Shown here piece by piece: positions 32,108 to 42,649 of a DNA stretch of 64,000 bases. The DNA lies in assembly GCA_030220185.1 (NCBI GenBank), contig JASPKZ010000419.1, forward strand, positions 3,987,501-4,051,500, read 5' to 3'. Under the pieces are notes generated by a model, which worked only from the letters and a program-made list of their open reading frames with translations, had not been told where the DNA came from and searched no databases. Position 1 is the stretch's first letter. Every line of letters begins with the position of its first letter. Made by a program: the position numbers and the translations under genes. Source of the stretch: Diploptera punctata. Its lineage: Eukaryota; Arthropoda; Insecta; Blattodea; Blaberidae.

Positions 32108-32462
32108 GATTTAGGCGCTCTCCCCCTGCAGGGAAGAATTTGAATCATACTAATTTAGTTACACTTGTTTTCGTGTAGATGTCATTTGAGTGGTCCGTGG
32201 TCAGCGTTCCGCCTCATATTGACATCTAGGAAACCAAGGTAGTACTAGGACGGGAAAATTCGGTAAATTTTGCTTAGAGGCCTTTTCATTCAGGCTTCAG
32301 GATTTTTTACGAGCCTGAAAATCTTCAGACTCGTGACCCACGGCTTAAAGTCCCTCCCGGAGGACTTGCTCCTTGGATTTTTCCGTCCTAAAAAAATCCG
32401 TTGACCCCGGGACCCTCGGGACCAGAGGCAAGGGAGCATAACCACTAGTCCACCGCGGTTGA
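32108..32462 (-). mobile_element. SINE-2, full length, minus strand
   Basis: On the minus strand the head starts CCGCGGTGGACTAGTGGTTA with B-box-like GGTCCCGGGGTCAACGG (degraded), then the body ATCCAAGGAGCAAGTCCTCC, GAAGATTTTCAGGCTCGTAA, CTAAGCAAAATTTACCGAAT, CGTTCCGCCTCATATTGACA (as written on plus) and CTCCCCCTGCAGGG, ending near the GCTTACAATAC tail start (32082-32095). It is the inverted partner of 34349-34785. Confidence 0.85.
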
Positions 32463-32555
32463 CTGTTTCAATGAAATAAAGAAATTAATATTATATGCTG
32501 AATTGTTTAGAAACACAATTTATACTTAACAATCTCTAATTGTTCTACTTAAATA

Positions 32556-33146
32556 GAGTAAAAGCTCCTTATTCGCGGGGGATATGTTCCACAAATATGC
32601 CTCGAATACAGAAACCGCTAATATGGAATGGTAATTTGTATGGGTATATAGGGGATACGTTCCAAGATTCCAAAATAAAATTAAAACTATCAAAATACAA
32701 TCAATTAATGAGAGATTTTGAACAATTTTCCTTTTACTAGATATTATAAATTGGCAACAAATCAGAAGAGACGCGTGTTATTCAATCAAAATTATTGCAA
32801 CGAATGACAAGTTGAAACAATAAAACACCGATCGTGGCTAGGGCGGCTTTTATCAACGGACATACAGAGGCGGTGGCTTTTAACAACGAACTTTATGCTT
32901 AGTGACAATAAGGTTTGTTTTACTTTGATGTTAATTTGTCCGTTTGATTTGAATCACTATTTATAAAAGCAGTCTTGACACGTGCCTGCAGTAAAAAACA
33001 GTTACCGTTGCGTTAATAAAGGATACTAATCCTCCTAATATTCCGACTGGATCCGCGAATAAAGAAATTTTAGCCGCGAATACAGGAACTGTGTCGTAAT
33101 GTTTTAACCCACGAAAAATAAAAACGCGAATAAAGAGCTTTTACTG
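32556..33146. mobile_element. pogo/Tigger-like MITE
   Basis: Terminal words AGTAAAAGCTCCTTATTCGCG (left) and CAGTAAAAGCTCTTTATTCGCG (right, rc) are inverted; subterminal GAATACAG..CCGC and GCCGCGAATACAGGAAC recur inside. The CAGTAAAAGCTC...GTTCC style resembles Tigger-class ends. The left TA is present at 32554-32555; the right flank reads CA, so the duplication has mutated or the border is off. Non-coding, 591 bp. Confidence 0.6.
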
Positions 33147-33149
33147 CAT

Positions 33150-33540
33150 TACATACAGAAAAATATTATAATAGTACAAGTCGCATAAACATAATTTATA
33201 AGTAAATATGTGACGAGCTCTTTTTTTAATGAAGATGAACATTTCATTGTATAATTAATAAGAAAGCAGGAAATCGTAGCTCCTAAATTCTTAATTTTTA
33301 TTTGTTTTGTGTAAAAATCTACAATCACGCACTGATTTAAGTAAATATGTTCACATTTGTTAAAAATGGACATCTGAGAGATCTACCATAATCAAACAAT
33401 AACATTAGAAATAATTGATAATAATGCTTAACGCATCGAAATCCGGGTCTTCAAGAAATCAACAAATATATTTTTTATACTAGTTTTTCCTTATTGTTTC
33501 ACCTTTTTCTTTGTTTGTTTTACCTTTTTGTTAACTTTCT
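33150..33540. other. Unassigned AT-rich interval
   Basis: No structure recognised. Confidence 0.35.
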
Positions 33541-33544
33541 TTTA

Positions 33545-33685
33545 TCCTCACATAGACACAAGGACAGGAAACACACAACCAGACCCAAGATGGAGATTTA
33601 AAATCCCCTACCCCACCAGGAATCGAACCGGGTCGCCGGAGTGGAAGGTAGGGACTCTACCGACTACGCCGCGGCGACATACAAT
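33545..33685 (-). mobile_element. SINE-6: tRNA-derived SINE
   Basis: The minus strand begins GTCGCCGCGGCGTAGTCGGT with A box TAGTCGGTAGAG and B box GGTTCGATTCCTGG, followed by GTGGGGTAGGGGATTT and CCATCTTGGGTCTGG. One copy in the window. Confidence 0.7.
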
Positions 33686-33689
33686 ATGA

Positions 33690-34345
33690 AGTGAGTCGTG
33701 AATATTCTAACTCCTATTATTTAAAATAAACCTCATAGTGTCACTTCCTTCAAACATTAAATACATTTTTATTTAGAATACTTACAATAACTCATTTATT
33801 CTATTTTGTTAATGTAATTTACTTTTGGAGACAAACTAGGAAAGTTCAAAGTACTTTGGGAGCTCTGGTACGAAACGAGTAAAAATGTAAATTTAATTAA
33901 AGTTTGAGAAGGGAAAGAATCACATTTGTTAATGCCAAGCAAGGCCTTGGAATAGAAACCGCACCCTTAAAAGATGACATCGAGAATCGGAAGCGTATCG
34001 GATTAATTAATACGCAGAGTGTGATGACGTCACGCGAGTAATTATGGAAGAACTGCATTATTCTTGGAGTTATTCATCATATCCGAGTGGCGCGTTTCCC
34101 ATGCGAATGCACAGGTGTTTACATACAGGTGTAATGTATACGTACCAGCGAGCGTCAACAACATGTTAAAGTGGGACCCACTAACACCGAATTCAAACAT
34201 TTTCGGCTACTTCATGTTGTCATTTTTACCCAGCGAATCTTGGATCTATACAAGTTGTAGGATTTTGCTAAACCGAGTGCATTATTTCATGACTAGAGGG
34301 CTGAATTCTGCATATTTGCATGTTTTATTTCTTCAAAGATGAACA
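33690..34345. other. Unassigned interval
   Basis: Moderately AT-rich with no recognised repeat. TGATGACGTCACGCGAGTAATTATGG near 34022-34047 contains a CRE-like TGACGTCA palindrome; no gene is seen beside it. Confidence 0.25.
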
Positions 34346-34348
34346 TAT

Positions 34349-34785
34349 CGGCCGCGGTGGAACAGTGGTTATGCTCGTTGCCTCTGGTCCCGAGGGTCGC
34401 GGGTTCAATCCCGGCCGGGGGTCGATGGATTTTTTAGGACGGAAAAATCCAAGGAGAAAGTCCTCCGGGAGGGACTTTATGCCGTGGGTCCCGAGTCTGA
34501 AGATTTTCATGCTCGTAAAAATTCCTTAAGCCTGAATGAAAAGGCCTCTAAGCAAAATTTACCGAATTTTCTCGTCGTAGTACTACCTTGGTTTCCTAGA
34601 TGTCAGTATGAGGCGGAACGCTGACCACGGATCACTAAAAAATGACATATATACGAAAACAAGTGTAACTAAATTACTATGGTTCAAATTCTTCCCTGTA
34701 GGGGGAGAGCGCCTAAATCTCTGTAAAGGGAAAACATGGGCTTACAATACAATACAATACAATACAATACAATACAATACAATAC
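34349..34785 (+). mobile_element. SINE-2, full length with (AATAC)n tail
   Basis: Best copy of the family: A-box-like TGGAACAGTGGTTATG, B-box-like GGTTCAATCCCGG, then GTCGATGGATTTTTTAGGAC, CTCCGGGAGGGACTTTATGC, TTTACCGAATTTTCTCG, CTACCTTGGTTTCCTAGATG, GAGGCGGAACGCTGACCACG, CTGTAGGGGGAGAGCGCC, and tail GCTTACAATAC followed by seven AATAC units (to about 34785). Unusually long for a SINE, about 390 bp before the tail. Confidence 0.92.
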
Positions 34786-34789
34786 AAGA

Positions 34790-36960
34790 TAAACATATGC
34801 ATGGGAGAGGAAAATGCGTTACTTGTCATTTGAAATCAATTGGCAAAATTTTATACTGCATATAAATGGATATTCACGGCATTAGCGCATATTTCACTAA
34901 TATGTACATATGGGTGCATATATTATACCTTTTTCACTATCTAATATTAAATTATTAGTTTTTAACCCCATAAAATGACAAGTTTCCGCTTTATTGTCAT
35001 GTTTTTGCAAATTAAGACAATCTTGTTTTCATAGAAAGCCAGAATCCCTATTTCGCATTTTCCCACAACAGTGACAATGTCGAGCAGGGTCTGCAGTTTT
35101 AAATCTCAACAGGTCAATAAAGCAATCTGGCCTAAACCATTTCCTGAAAAGAGATGAACGTGCTTGACAACAATGGACAGTTCATTGGTGGTAATTTCCT
35201 TTTTTTCGTTTTCATCCGGCGATATTCTTTGAAGTTTGAACATCAGCTTTATTGAGACTGTCGGCATACACGACAAAGACTCAAAAATCATTCCAGAAAT
35301 AAGCTTTCATGTGTGCATAATATACTTGATTTCACACAAAGTAAGCCTGTTGTACATTATTGACCACGGTGATAAAACAAATCGGGAATCGAAGTTTAAA
35401 TTCTTTTCTCAAATGCCATTTTGTGAGTGTTAGTCGACAAAGATAAGTGTTTTCAATGCTGAAAGAAAAATCCAGTAAAATATCTTTGCTTCATCAATGG
35501 ATTGGTGGGAAACCTACATAAAAAAAATGGAAAAATTTCTTATGCCAAGTCCGCGACGAACATGTGAGTATTTCAAATTACTTATCAGTTTATCACATTA
35601 TTAAATCAATATAATTCTTATTCTGTGAGTGACAGCCTCTTTGCGATACTGCCCTGTGACCTCATGCGAAGTGAAGAGATCATTCTCTTCGTACAAACAT
35701 ATTTTAAGTGAGAGACGGAAGGGCTTTCTACCAGAAAAGGTAGAAAAAATTGGTTATTGTAACAAAATTGATTGTGATCGTTAAATGAGTGTTGAGTTAT
35801 ATTTCATAAAACAGACAACATTAATGAGAATTACACTATAAAATACAATTATTTACTTCAATTAGGAGCGAAAAAGTAAAAATATTACAAATTTTGCTTC
35901 ATAAAAAATAAAATAGTGTGAGAAAATTGTGTGTATTTTACTTTAAGAAGCAAATTAATTATTGAGCATATTTTTTAAATTTTAAGAGCATATTTTCAGC
36001 TTTTCTGCTGCATAGTTGCATGCATATATTTATGGTTTTTAATGTATCTAAATCCGCCCTCTATTCATGACACATAAGGCTAGTTTGAAGAAGTAGTTCT
36101 TTTCCCATGTTGTGGCGATGTTTTGAAGCAGCTAACTCTCTTCATGCCCGATGTTGTAGTAACATTTTGAAGAAGGATTTATGTCCCAAAAAGAATGACT
36201 GGTTCAGGTTGGGTTTTATTTTCGGTAGAGCTGGATTCTATTCTTAGGGTCGGAAGTTGGTACACTGGATAGGAAAACACTTCACAATCACTGAAAACTG
36301 TTTCTTGTAGAAATAATTGTAAATTTATTTACTATTTAATTTCCCAGCAGATCAAGTAAATATAGGTGGTGTTATTCTTCACCGTCAATTAAAATTAAAT
36401 TTTCTTGAGTCAACTATTCTTCTTGTATTAAATATTACATTTTATCAGGAGACCTCTTCTTGCTTCTATCTTTGTTGGAAGTTATATGAAGAATGACTGG
36501 TGTAATTCATTTATAATTTTAAAGAACATTATTACATCACATGATGTTATATTTAAATTCTATTGGTTAATATAATGTATAAATTTGATTTGTTAAATAA
36601 AAAGTTAATTGTTTTAACACCCAATCAGAGTTTAGTATACTTTTATTTAAAAATATTAAGTTAAGCAGGTGTTCTTATTACAGTTATAACAGAAAGCTTT
36701 ATAATTCTGACAACAATGACTTAAAACAATTTTAAAAGCATTATTAAGAAAGACTGTTATGTAATACAATTTCTTTAATTGTTACTGAGATATTTTTATT
36801 CAACAATGAACAACAATTAATTACTTAGATGTTTTTATTTATTTAAGTTATATTTAAATATTAATATAATTTTAAAATGCAAGATTATTAACTTTAACTT
36901 TCATATTTATTATGATATTAAAATCCTGCTTTAAGTTTGAAAATAGCTTGGGTTTGTACG
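34790..36960. other. 2.2-kb interval without recognised features
   Basis: The longest stretch where I see no mobile element. Several short minus-strand frames around 35040-35600 (one reads SPDENEKKEITTNELSIVVK) suggest a decayed coding sequence, but I cannot name it. AAATCCGCCCTCTATTCATGA at 36050-36070 resembles one end of the 30434-30660 MITE. The rest is AT-rich. Confidence 0.3.
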
Positions 36961-36964
36961 TCCC

Positions 36965-37625
36965 ACGCCGTAGCATAATGGCTGTACGATGCCTCGACGC
37001 AGAGCTATGGGACTTGTGCTGATTCGAGTCTCCATCCATCCATCCATAGTAATACTGCTCTCGGGCATGTCTTTCATTGCAATCATAGCATTTTCATGCT
37101 ATCCTTTGCGGCTTGCTAGGGAATTATGCGCGTGGTACTATCCCGTTGCTTTCCACACCGGTAAAGGATGATTATGATAATGATAAGGATGATTATGATA
37201 ATGGCTAGATGATTTTTGGGGACCGTTGGGCCCTAAGCTTCCTGACATTTGTCTTACAGGTGAGGAAAAGCCCCGAAAAAACCTCACACAGGAGCCTGTC
37301 CCGACCGGAAATCGAACACGGGCCCGCTGCGTGGTAAGGCAGCACGCTACCTCGAGACCACAGCGATGAGCGAAGACATTTTCTCGTGGAGTTTCGGCCA
37401 GTATGGGACCGATTCTACCCAACATCGTGAGGCATTTGGGTAGCTACAATAAGTAGCGGCTCCAGGTTGAGAAAACCAGCTATAACGGCTGGGAGACCGG
37501 ACATACTGACCATATGTCACCCCAACACTAGCTGGATCATCGTCTAGCTCTGTGATGAACACATGTGGATGCGAGGCCAGCAGTCGGCTGGAAAACTAAG
37601 GGCCTTCTGGGCCTGTAGCACCATG
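36965..37625 (+). mobile_element. SINE-3 split by a SINE-1a insertion
   Basis: Head: CCCACGCCGTAGCATAATGG, GACGCAGAGCTATGGGACTT, B box GATTCGAGTCTCC at 36965-37035. The body resumes at about 37371: ATTTTCTCGTGGAGTTTCGG, CAGTATGGGACCGATTC, AGCGGCTCCAGGTTGAG, CCAGCTATAACGGCTGGG, ACACATGTGGATGCGAGG, GTCGGCTGGAAAAC. Comparison with 4497-4831 shows a single element before the insertion. Confidence 0.85.
37036..37370 (-). mobile_element. SINE-1a, full length, nested in SINE-3
   Basis: Minus strand: head CATCGCTGTGGTCTCGAGG, A box TAGCGTGCTGCC, B box GTGTTCGATTTCCGG, body GGCTTTTCCTCACCTGTAAG, ATCATTATCAT spacer, type-a module with AGCATGAAAATGC, and a (GGAT)n tail at 37024-37042, which overlaps the SINE-3 TCTCCAT site. 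Confidence 0.88.
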
Positions 37626-37629
37626 GAGT

Positions 37630-38145
37630 TTAGTTTTCAATTTGGGTTGTGCTCCCCATAGCCTTGATCAGTAGAGACTTCGCAACAAGTCACTCTAAAT
37701 GTCTTTACTTGTGCAAGAAAAACGTACATAATATAGAGTGTTGAGTTTATGTTCTAGAACTCATACTTATTTACATTTACAACTGAGAATGTGCTATGTT
37801 TTAAGTGATATGGTTCCCGAGGTATTATAAGTCTCTGTTCTAATTAAAAACTCTCTTAAAATATGCGTATTGCATGTTGTAATTATTATAGTGAGAGATT
37901 GTTTAAATAAGTAAAGCATTTAACTTCTCATTTAAATTAACCCTTAAATTCGCAATTAATTCTATAGGATACATCAATTGTTTTAAATTATCTGATAGTT
38001 TTAATAAAACAGATGACAGCTAACGATAAGAAATTGCAGAAGTGTCTTTGGAATTACACAATATATCTAAAATAACAGTTGTGCACGATTTCGTTTTCCG
38101 TGCAGTCCGCCACATTTAAATAACTGATACCAAAAATTAGTGTTT
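37630..38145. other. Unassigned AT-rich interval
   Basis: No structure recognised. Confidence 0.35.
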
Positions 38146-38147
38146 TG

Positions 38148-38914
38148 CCAATATTTGGTTCCAGTTATGGAACATAAAGATAAATACGACAAAAACCCAG
38201 GCGATCCTTTTCACTAAATCAACCAGACGGTCACCCATCCAACTAACCTTGGGAACTCAAAATCTTCGCCTAGAACCTTCAGTGAAGTATCTTGGGGTCC
38301 ATGCTACTGTACGGATGTGAGGCCTGGAGCATCCTCGCAAAACAGCATAAACGAAGAATACAAATTATACAGAATAAGTGATTGAAAATAATGTTTCAAG
38401 CACCGCGTTTCACAAGGATGACAGACCTACACAACGTAGCGCAACTTCACCATATTGATGCCATGATAACTGAAAATGTAAGCAAGATGCACAAATTTAC
38501 ATCTTTGCATACAAATTTTATGGTACGCAGTATTGGACGCTTGCCCCAGTGGCGTGCTGTACATAGAAACATATTCATTCGATTTACTCCTCATTAAATC
38601 CAGCCAGAGATTTGGCGATGTGCTCTCACCTGGAGTAGCGTGGCTCATTCCACAATGCTGGATTTCCGACTCTCGGCTTGAAAGCAATGTGGTTTCTGAT
38701 GTCCTGCTTCAGGTCATCACATCCCTATCTCTGTCCAAATTTCATCACCATTTGCACACAAACGCTAGCGCCGCCAAATAGGCTCGGGTTAAGCGAACTA
38801 TAACCCCGTAATGATAGCCACTATTAACTTAGCTGCCAAAGAGCCCTAGTGGGTTCTAACATACGCAGCACACTGGGTGAAGCTAGACTTCGCCTTATCC
38901 AGTCCAGTCCAGTG
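38148..38914 (+). pseudogene. LINE-F: Jockey-clade LINE, 3' part
   Basis: The translation, with frame changes, gives TTKTQAILFTKSTRRSP, LEPSVKYLGV, then after a deletion an interrupted QNKCLRMxxxAPRFTRMTDLHN-like segment (FQAPRFTRMTDLHNVAQLHH at 38394-38450), ENVSKMHKFTSLHT and MVRSIGRLP. These are the Jockey-type RT thumb and C-terminal hallmarks. A 3' UTR follows (GGCTCGGGTTAAGCGAAC) ending in a (CCAGT)n tail at 38900-38914. The palm is absent or deleted. Confidence 0.7.
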
Positions 38915-39107
38915 TTTTGCCAATTTAAGGGTTAATATTTAATCTTGAAACAGATATTTGCATATTAGTATGGTTAATATTAAACTATATGGATAGGTAA
39001 CGGAAGAATTCTGGTAATGCGAAGGTTAACGAATGGCAGTAACGTATTTACCATTAATTCACTATAGTAGATACGATACTTAACTGGCAATTCCAATATG
39101 AAACATA

Positions 39108-39704
39108 ATCATAAATAGGAATGAGATACACAAAGAAATTAAACAAGGCTGAATTCTGGAAATGTGTGCTATTATGCATTACAGAGACTCTTGACGTCCC
39201 AACTTCTTTCAAAAAACGTTATACTCAAAATATATGAAACTATTATTCGACCAGTTATATTATATAGATACGAAACACGGACTCTTACTCTAAGGGAGGA
39301 AAGGAGAACACGAGTATTTGTGAATAAAGTTCTTAGGAATATTTTTGGACCAAAGAGAGATGATTAGACAGGTTAATGGAGAAGACTACATAACAGTGAA
39401 CTACATGGTCCTTATAGGAAGCCAGATACAATGAGAACAGTTAAGTTTCTAGACTGCAATGGGCAGGACATATGGCAAGAATGGGGAATGAAATACGTGC
39501 ATGGAAGCTTCTTGTAGGAAACAGAAGGAAAACGCCCAGATAGTAGACCAAGAAATAGGTGGGAGAATAAAAATAAGTACTATTTGAAGGAAGTAGATTA
39601 TGCAGCGGATGATTTTAAAACATTAGATCAGGATAGAGATGTATGGAGAGCTTATGTCCGCCCAGCCATGAACCTCCGGATTCGATAATGCCAGTGAGTT
39701 AGTT
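39108..39704 (+). mobile_element. LINE-A copy with 13-bp target-site duplication
   Basis: Flanked by AATATGAAACATA (39095-39107) and AATATGGAACATA (39705-39717). It encodes LTSQLLSKNVILKIYETIIR PVILY, EERRTRVFVNKVLRNIFG PKRDD then stop (39365-39367), followed by broken frames to ATGAACCTCCGGATTCGATA and a GTTAGTTA tail. 5'-truncated. Confidence 0.88.
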
Positions 39705-40179
39705 AATATGGAACATATATATATTAAAAATGAAAAATATATTAGTATTGTTTAATTATCTCGATTACATTTTTGTACATGTCATGTTCGTTTTTTTTTT
39801 AAAAAAGCAAAGCATGTTAATTAAGTTTTTTAAATGTCTTGACTTTTAAGGCAAAATATAAGTAAACCAAACATCTGTGTTTAGCGGTGTATGACAGACC
39901 ACCGCTGAACACAGCTAAAGACAAGAAGATCTACACCCAGACTGAAGACTGATATTTAAAATTACGTACCTAAGAAATCGGAAAATAAATCCGTGCTGCT
40001 CGAGTGGAATATATGCGTCCTGTAATCAGTCATTTGTTTATTATTAATCATCAACAACAACAAGGATTAAGCCCAATGGCCTGTTCCGATCTCATTATAG
40101 GTCGAATTGGTCCTTCCATCTCTTCAATGGTTTTCTCAACAATCCTCTCCCTTTTGTTTTACATAATTAATAAATATGT

Positions 40180-40205
40180 AAATAAATAAATAAATAAATA
40201 AATAA

Positions 40206-40232
<27 letters not shown>
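40180..40232. repeat. (AAAT)n-(TA)n compound microsatellite
   Basis: AAATAAAT units run into alternating TA, then TTTATACATATT repeats and CACACA. Confidence 0.95.
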
Positions 40233-40236
<4 letters not shown>

Positions 40237-40279
40237 CATATTTATACATACACACACACATGTATGGCAAGAAACATTA

Positions 40280-40345
40280 ATCAACCCGGGGCATCTAACA
40301 TACGTAGTGCATTACCGACTACGCTATCCAGGCATCCCAATGCAA
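40280..40345 (-). repeat. SINE-7 tRNA-like head fragment
   Basis: Minus strand GCCTGGATAGCGTAGTCGGT (A-box region) and CCCCGGGTTGAT (B-box region) resemble the heads at 52752-52895 and 53347-53455. Confidence 0.45.
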
Positions 40346-40863
40346 ACATTAATTATATATCTAATATATAAAAATGAATGTTTGTTGGTTCGTTAGTTTG
40401 TTTGTTTATTCGTACTTTATGCGCGGCCATACCGTTGATCCGATAGTGATGGGGTTTTTTGCAATATGTTGAGGAGATTCACGGGATGAACATAGGCTAT
40501 AACAGAGTTGTGATACTCAACTCCTACACTCTTAAAAATTACCCTTTGTAGTGAAAAACGTGAACAAAATATCTTTTGATGATTAAATGGTTTACGCTGC
40601 CTAAACCACAACAAATACACAGAATTAATTTACACAGAATTGAATATTTCTATAAACTCTACAAAAACGTCCGCGACAGCAACCTTTATCTTTTACGGAT
40701 AACTCACAATAGCCATTTTGTCTTTCATTGATGCCAAGAAGAACGAGGTAAGTAGATTGCCGGACAAACGTTCATCCGGTTGTGATGGGGTGTTTTTGCA
40801 ATGTGTTCAGGATTTTCCCGGGAAGGTTATAGACTACAAAAGAATTTTAATGCTGAAGTCCTT

Positions 40864-40864
<1 letters not shown>

Positions 40865-40909
<45 letters not shown>

Positions 40910-42119
40910 AACTCACTGTCATTATCGAACCCGTAGGTTCATGGCCGCGCGGACATAAGCTCCCCATACATCCCTATCCTGAGCTAATGCTTTCCAATCA
41001 TTCCCTGTATAATCTACTTCCCTCAAATCATAGTTAATGTTATTCTCCCATCTCATTCTTGGTCTACCAACTGGGCGTTTTCCCTCTGGCTTCCCTACAA
41101 GAAGCTTCCATGCAAGTCTTTCATTCCCCATACGTGCAACATGTCCTGCCCATGTCCTGCAGTCTACGAGACTTAACTATTCTTATTATATCTGGCTTCC
41201 TATAAAGACCATGTAGTTCATTGTTAAGTAGTCTTCTCCATTCACCTGTCTGTTCATCTCTCTTTGGTTCAAAAATTTTTCCTTAGTACTTTATTCTCAA
41301 ATACTTGTAATCTCCTTTCCTCCCTTAAAGTAAGAGTCCATGTTTCGCACCCATATAGTATAACTGGTAGAATAATAATTTTATATATTTTCAGTTTAAC
41401 GTTTTTTGAAAGGAGTTGGGACAATAAGAGTCTCTGCAATGCATAATAGCACGCTTTTCCAGAATTGAGCCTATGTTTAATTTCTTTGTACATCTCATTC
41501 CTATTTGTGATTATTGTTCCTAGATATTTGAATTCAGCCACTTCCTCGAAATTTCCCTCATTTGTCATTAGCTGTCCATTTCCATTATATAATGTATTTC
41601 TACGTGTGACCATATATTTAGTTTTATTGATATTTACTTCCAGTCCTAAGTTCTTAGTGTTACTCAATAGTGTGTGATTGTTGTCCTTTCGTATCTCCTC
41701 ACTATAAGCCAACAATACTACATCATCAGCATAAACTAACAGTTTATTAATACCATTCAGTTGTAAGCATTCCTCATTCTCTAAAGATTTAATGGCATGC
41801 TCTAGTACAAAATTAAATAGTAGAGGAGATAGTACATCTCCTTGCTTCAACCCATTCTGGATTTCAAAAGTGTCCGAAAACTCTTTGTCTACACGCACCC
41901 TACTCTTTGTGCCATTTAGACACATTCGTATAAGTCTAACTAACTTTTTAAGAATTCCGAACTCCAGCAGGAATCATATGCTTTTTTGAAGTATACACAT
42001 GGTTGATGTACAGTACCACTATATTCCCATTTCTTTTCTAAAATCTGTCTTATACTAAAAATCTGATCTGTTGCAGACCTGTTTCTTCTAAATGTACATT
42101 GATGATCTCCTAGAATGTG
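40865..42119 (-). mobile_element. LINE-A, longest copy (1255 bp), with 10-bp target-site duplication
   Basis: GAAGTCCTTC flanks it (40855-40864, 42120-42129). The minus-strand reading starts in the RT fingers (HILGDHQCTFRRNRSATDQI, a FRRNRSAxDQ motif, near 42120-42060), passes the palm, thumb and tail, and ends in ten TTAC units (40865-40905). It is the best source for a family consensus here. Its target is Helitron-like H1. Confidence 0.92.
41269..41925 (-). pseudogene. LINE-A reverse transcriptase, palm C to thumb
   Basis: 218 open codons: FEIQNGLKQGDVLSPLLFNF, catalytic YADDVVLLAYS (about residues 65-75), LGLEVNINKTKYMVTRR, FKYLGTIITNRNEMYKEIK, RLNSGKACYYALQRLL and LPVILYGCETWTLTLREE. The frame ends one base after KVLRKNF through a frameshift; the remaining tail (GNERLAWKLLVGKPEGKRP, 41131-40922) is in another frame. 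The first ATG is not the native start; the palm A region upstream is in a different frame (VYFKKAYDS near 42000). The clade is RTE-like by resemblance. Confidence 0.85.
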
Positions 42120-42601
42120 GAAGTCCTTCACCCTTAAAAATTGCCCTTTGTAGTGAAAAGTAAAATAAAATTGGCTTTTTGTACGCTTTAATTGCTTACG
42201 CTGCCTAAACCATAACAAATACACGAATTTAACGTACACAGAATTGAATATCTCAAAAAACTCTATAAAAAGCCCGGGACAGCATATATTTATCTTTTAG
42301 GGATAACTCACAATAACCATTTTTGTCTTTCATTGGTCCCAAGAAGATCGAGATTAAGTAGATTCCCGGGCAAGCAGAGTAGCAGCACGGATAACTCGAA
42401 ATAAAGATTTTTGTATTTCAGCTCATTAATGCCAAATACATCGGGATACGTAGATTTTCGGTCAATGCTGAGTAATCAGCATGGAGCATTTAAAAAAAAA
42501 TAATGATATAAATTTATAATTATTATTCCTATTACTTACTCAACTAAACTTAAAAACATATAATTTATTTAGGCGTAGCAGCGTACGCGGGTATTAGCTT
42601 A

Positions 42602-42603
<2 letters not shown>

Positions 42604-42646
<43 letters not shown>
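42604..42646. repeat. (TA)n microsatellite between two Helitron-like copies
   Basis: Over 40 bases of alternating TA between the end of H1 and the start of H2. Confidence 0.95.

Positions 42647-42649
<3 letters not shown>

Larger units (their letters stand above)
40360..42603 (+). mobile_element. Helitron-like copy H1, interrupted by LINE-A
   Basis: The 5' end TCTAATATATAAAAATGAATG is at 40360; the body has GCGCGGCCATACCGTTGATC, GTAAACCATTTAATC-type and GGATAACTCACAATAGCC blocks. A second, inner copy of the 5' part (GTTGTGATGGGGTGTTTTTG) starts near 40765. After the LINE (40865-42119) the body resumes at ACCCTTAAAAATTGCCC and ends GGCGTAGCAGCGTACGCGGGTATTAGCTTAG. The 3' hairpin and CTTAG terminus, and the lack of a clear TSD or long TIR, fit a non-autonomous Helitron. 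No Rep/helicase is encoded. Confidence 0.7.

Noticed and set aside
34325..34529. GC-richer ORFs on both strands near 34.4 kb
   Set aside because: Both lie entirely inside the SINE-2 copy.
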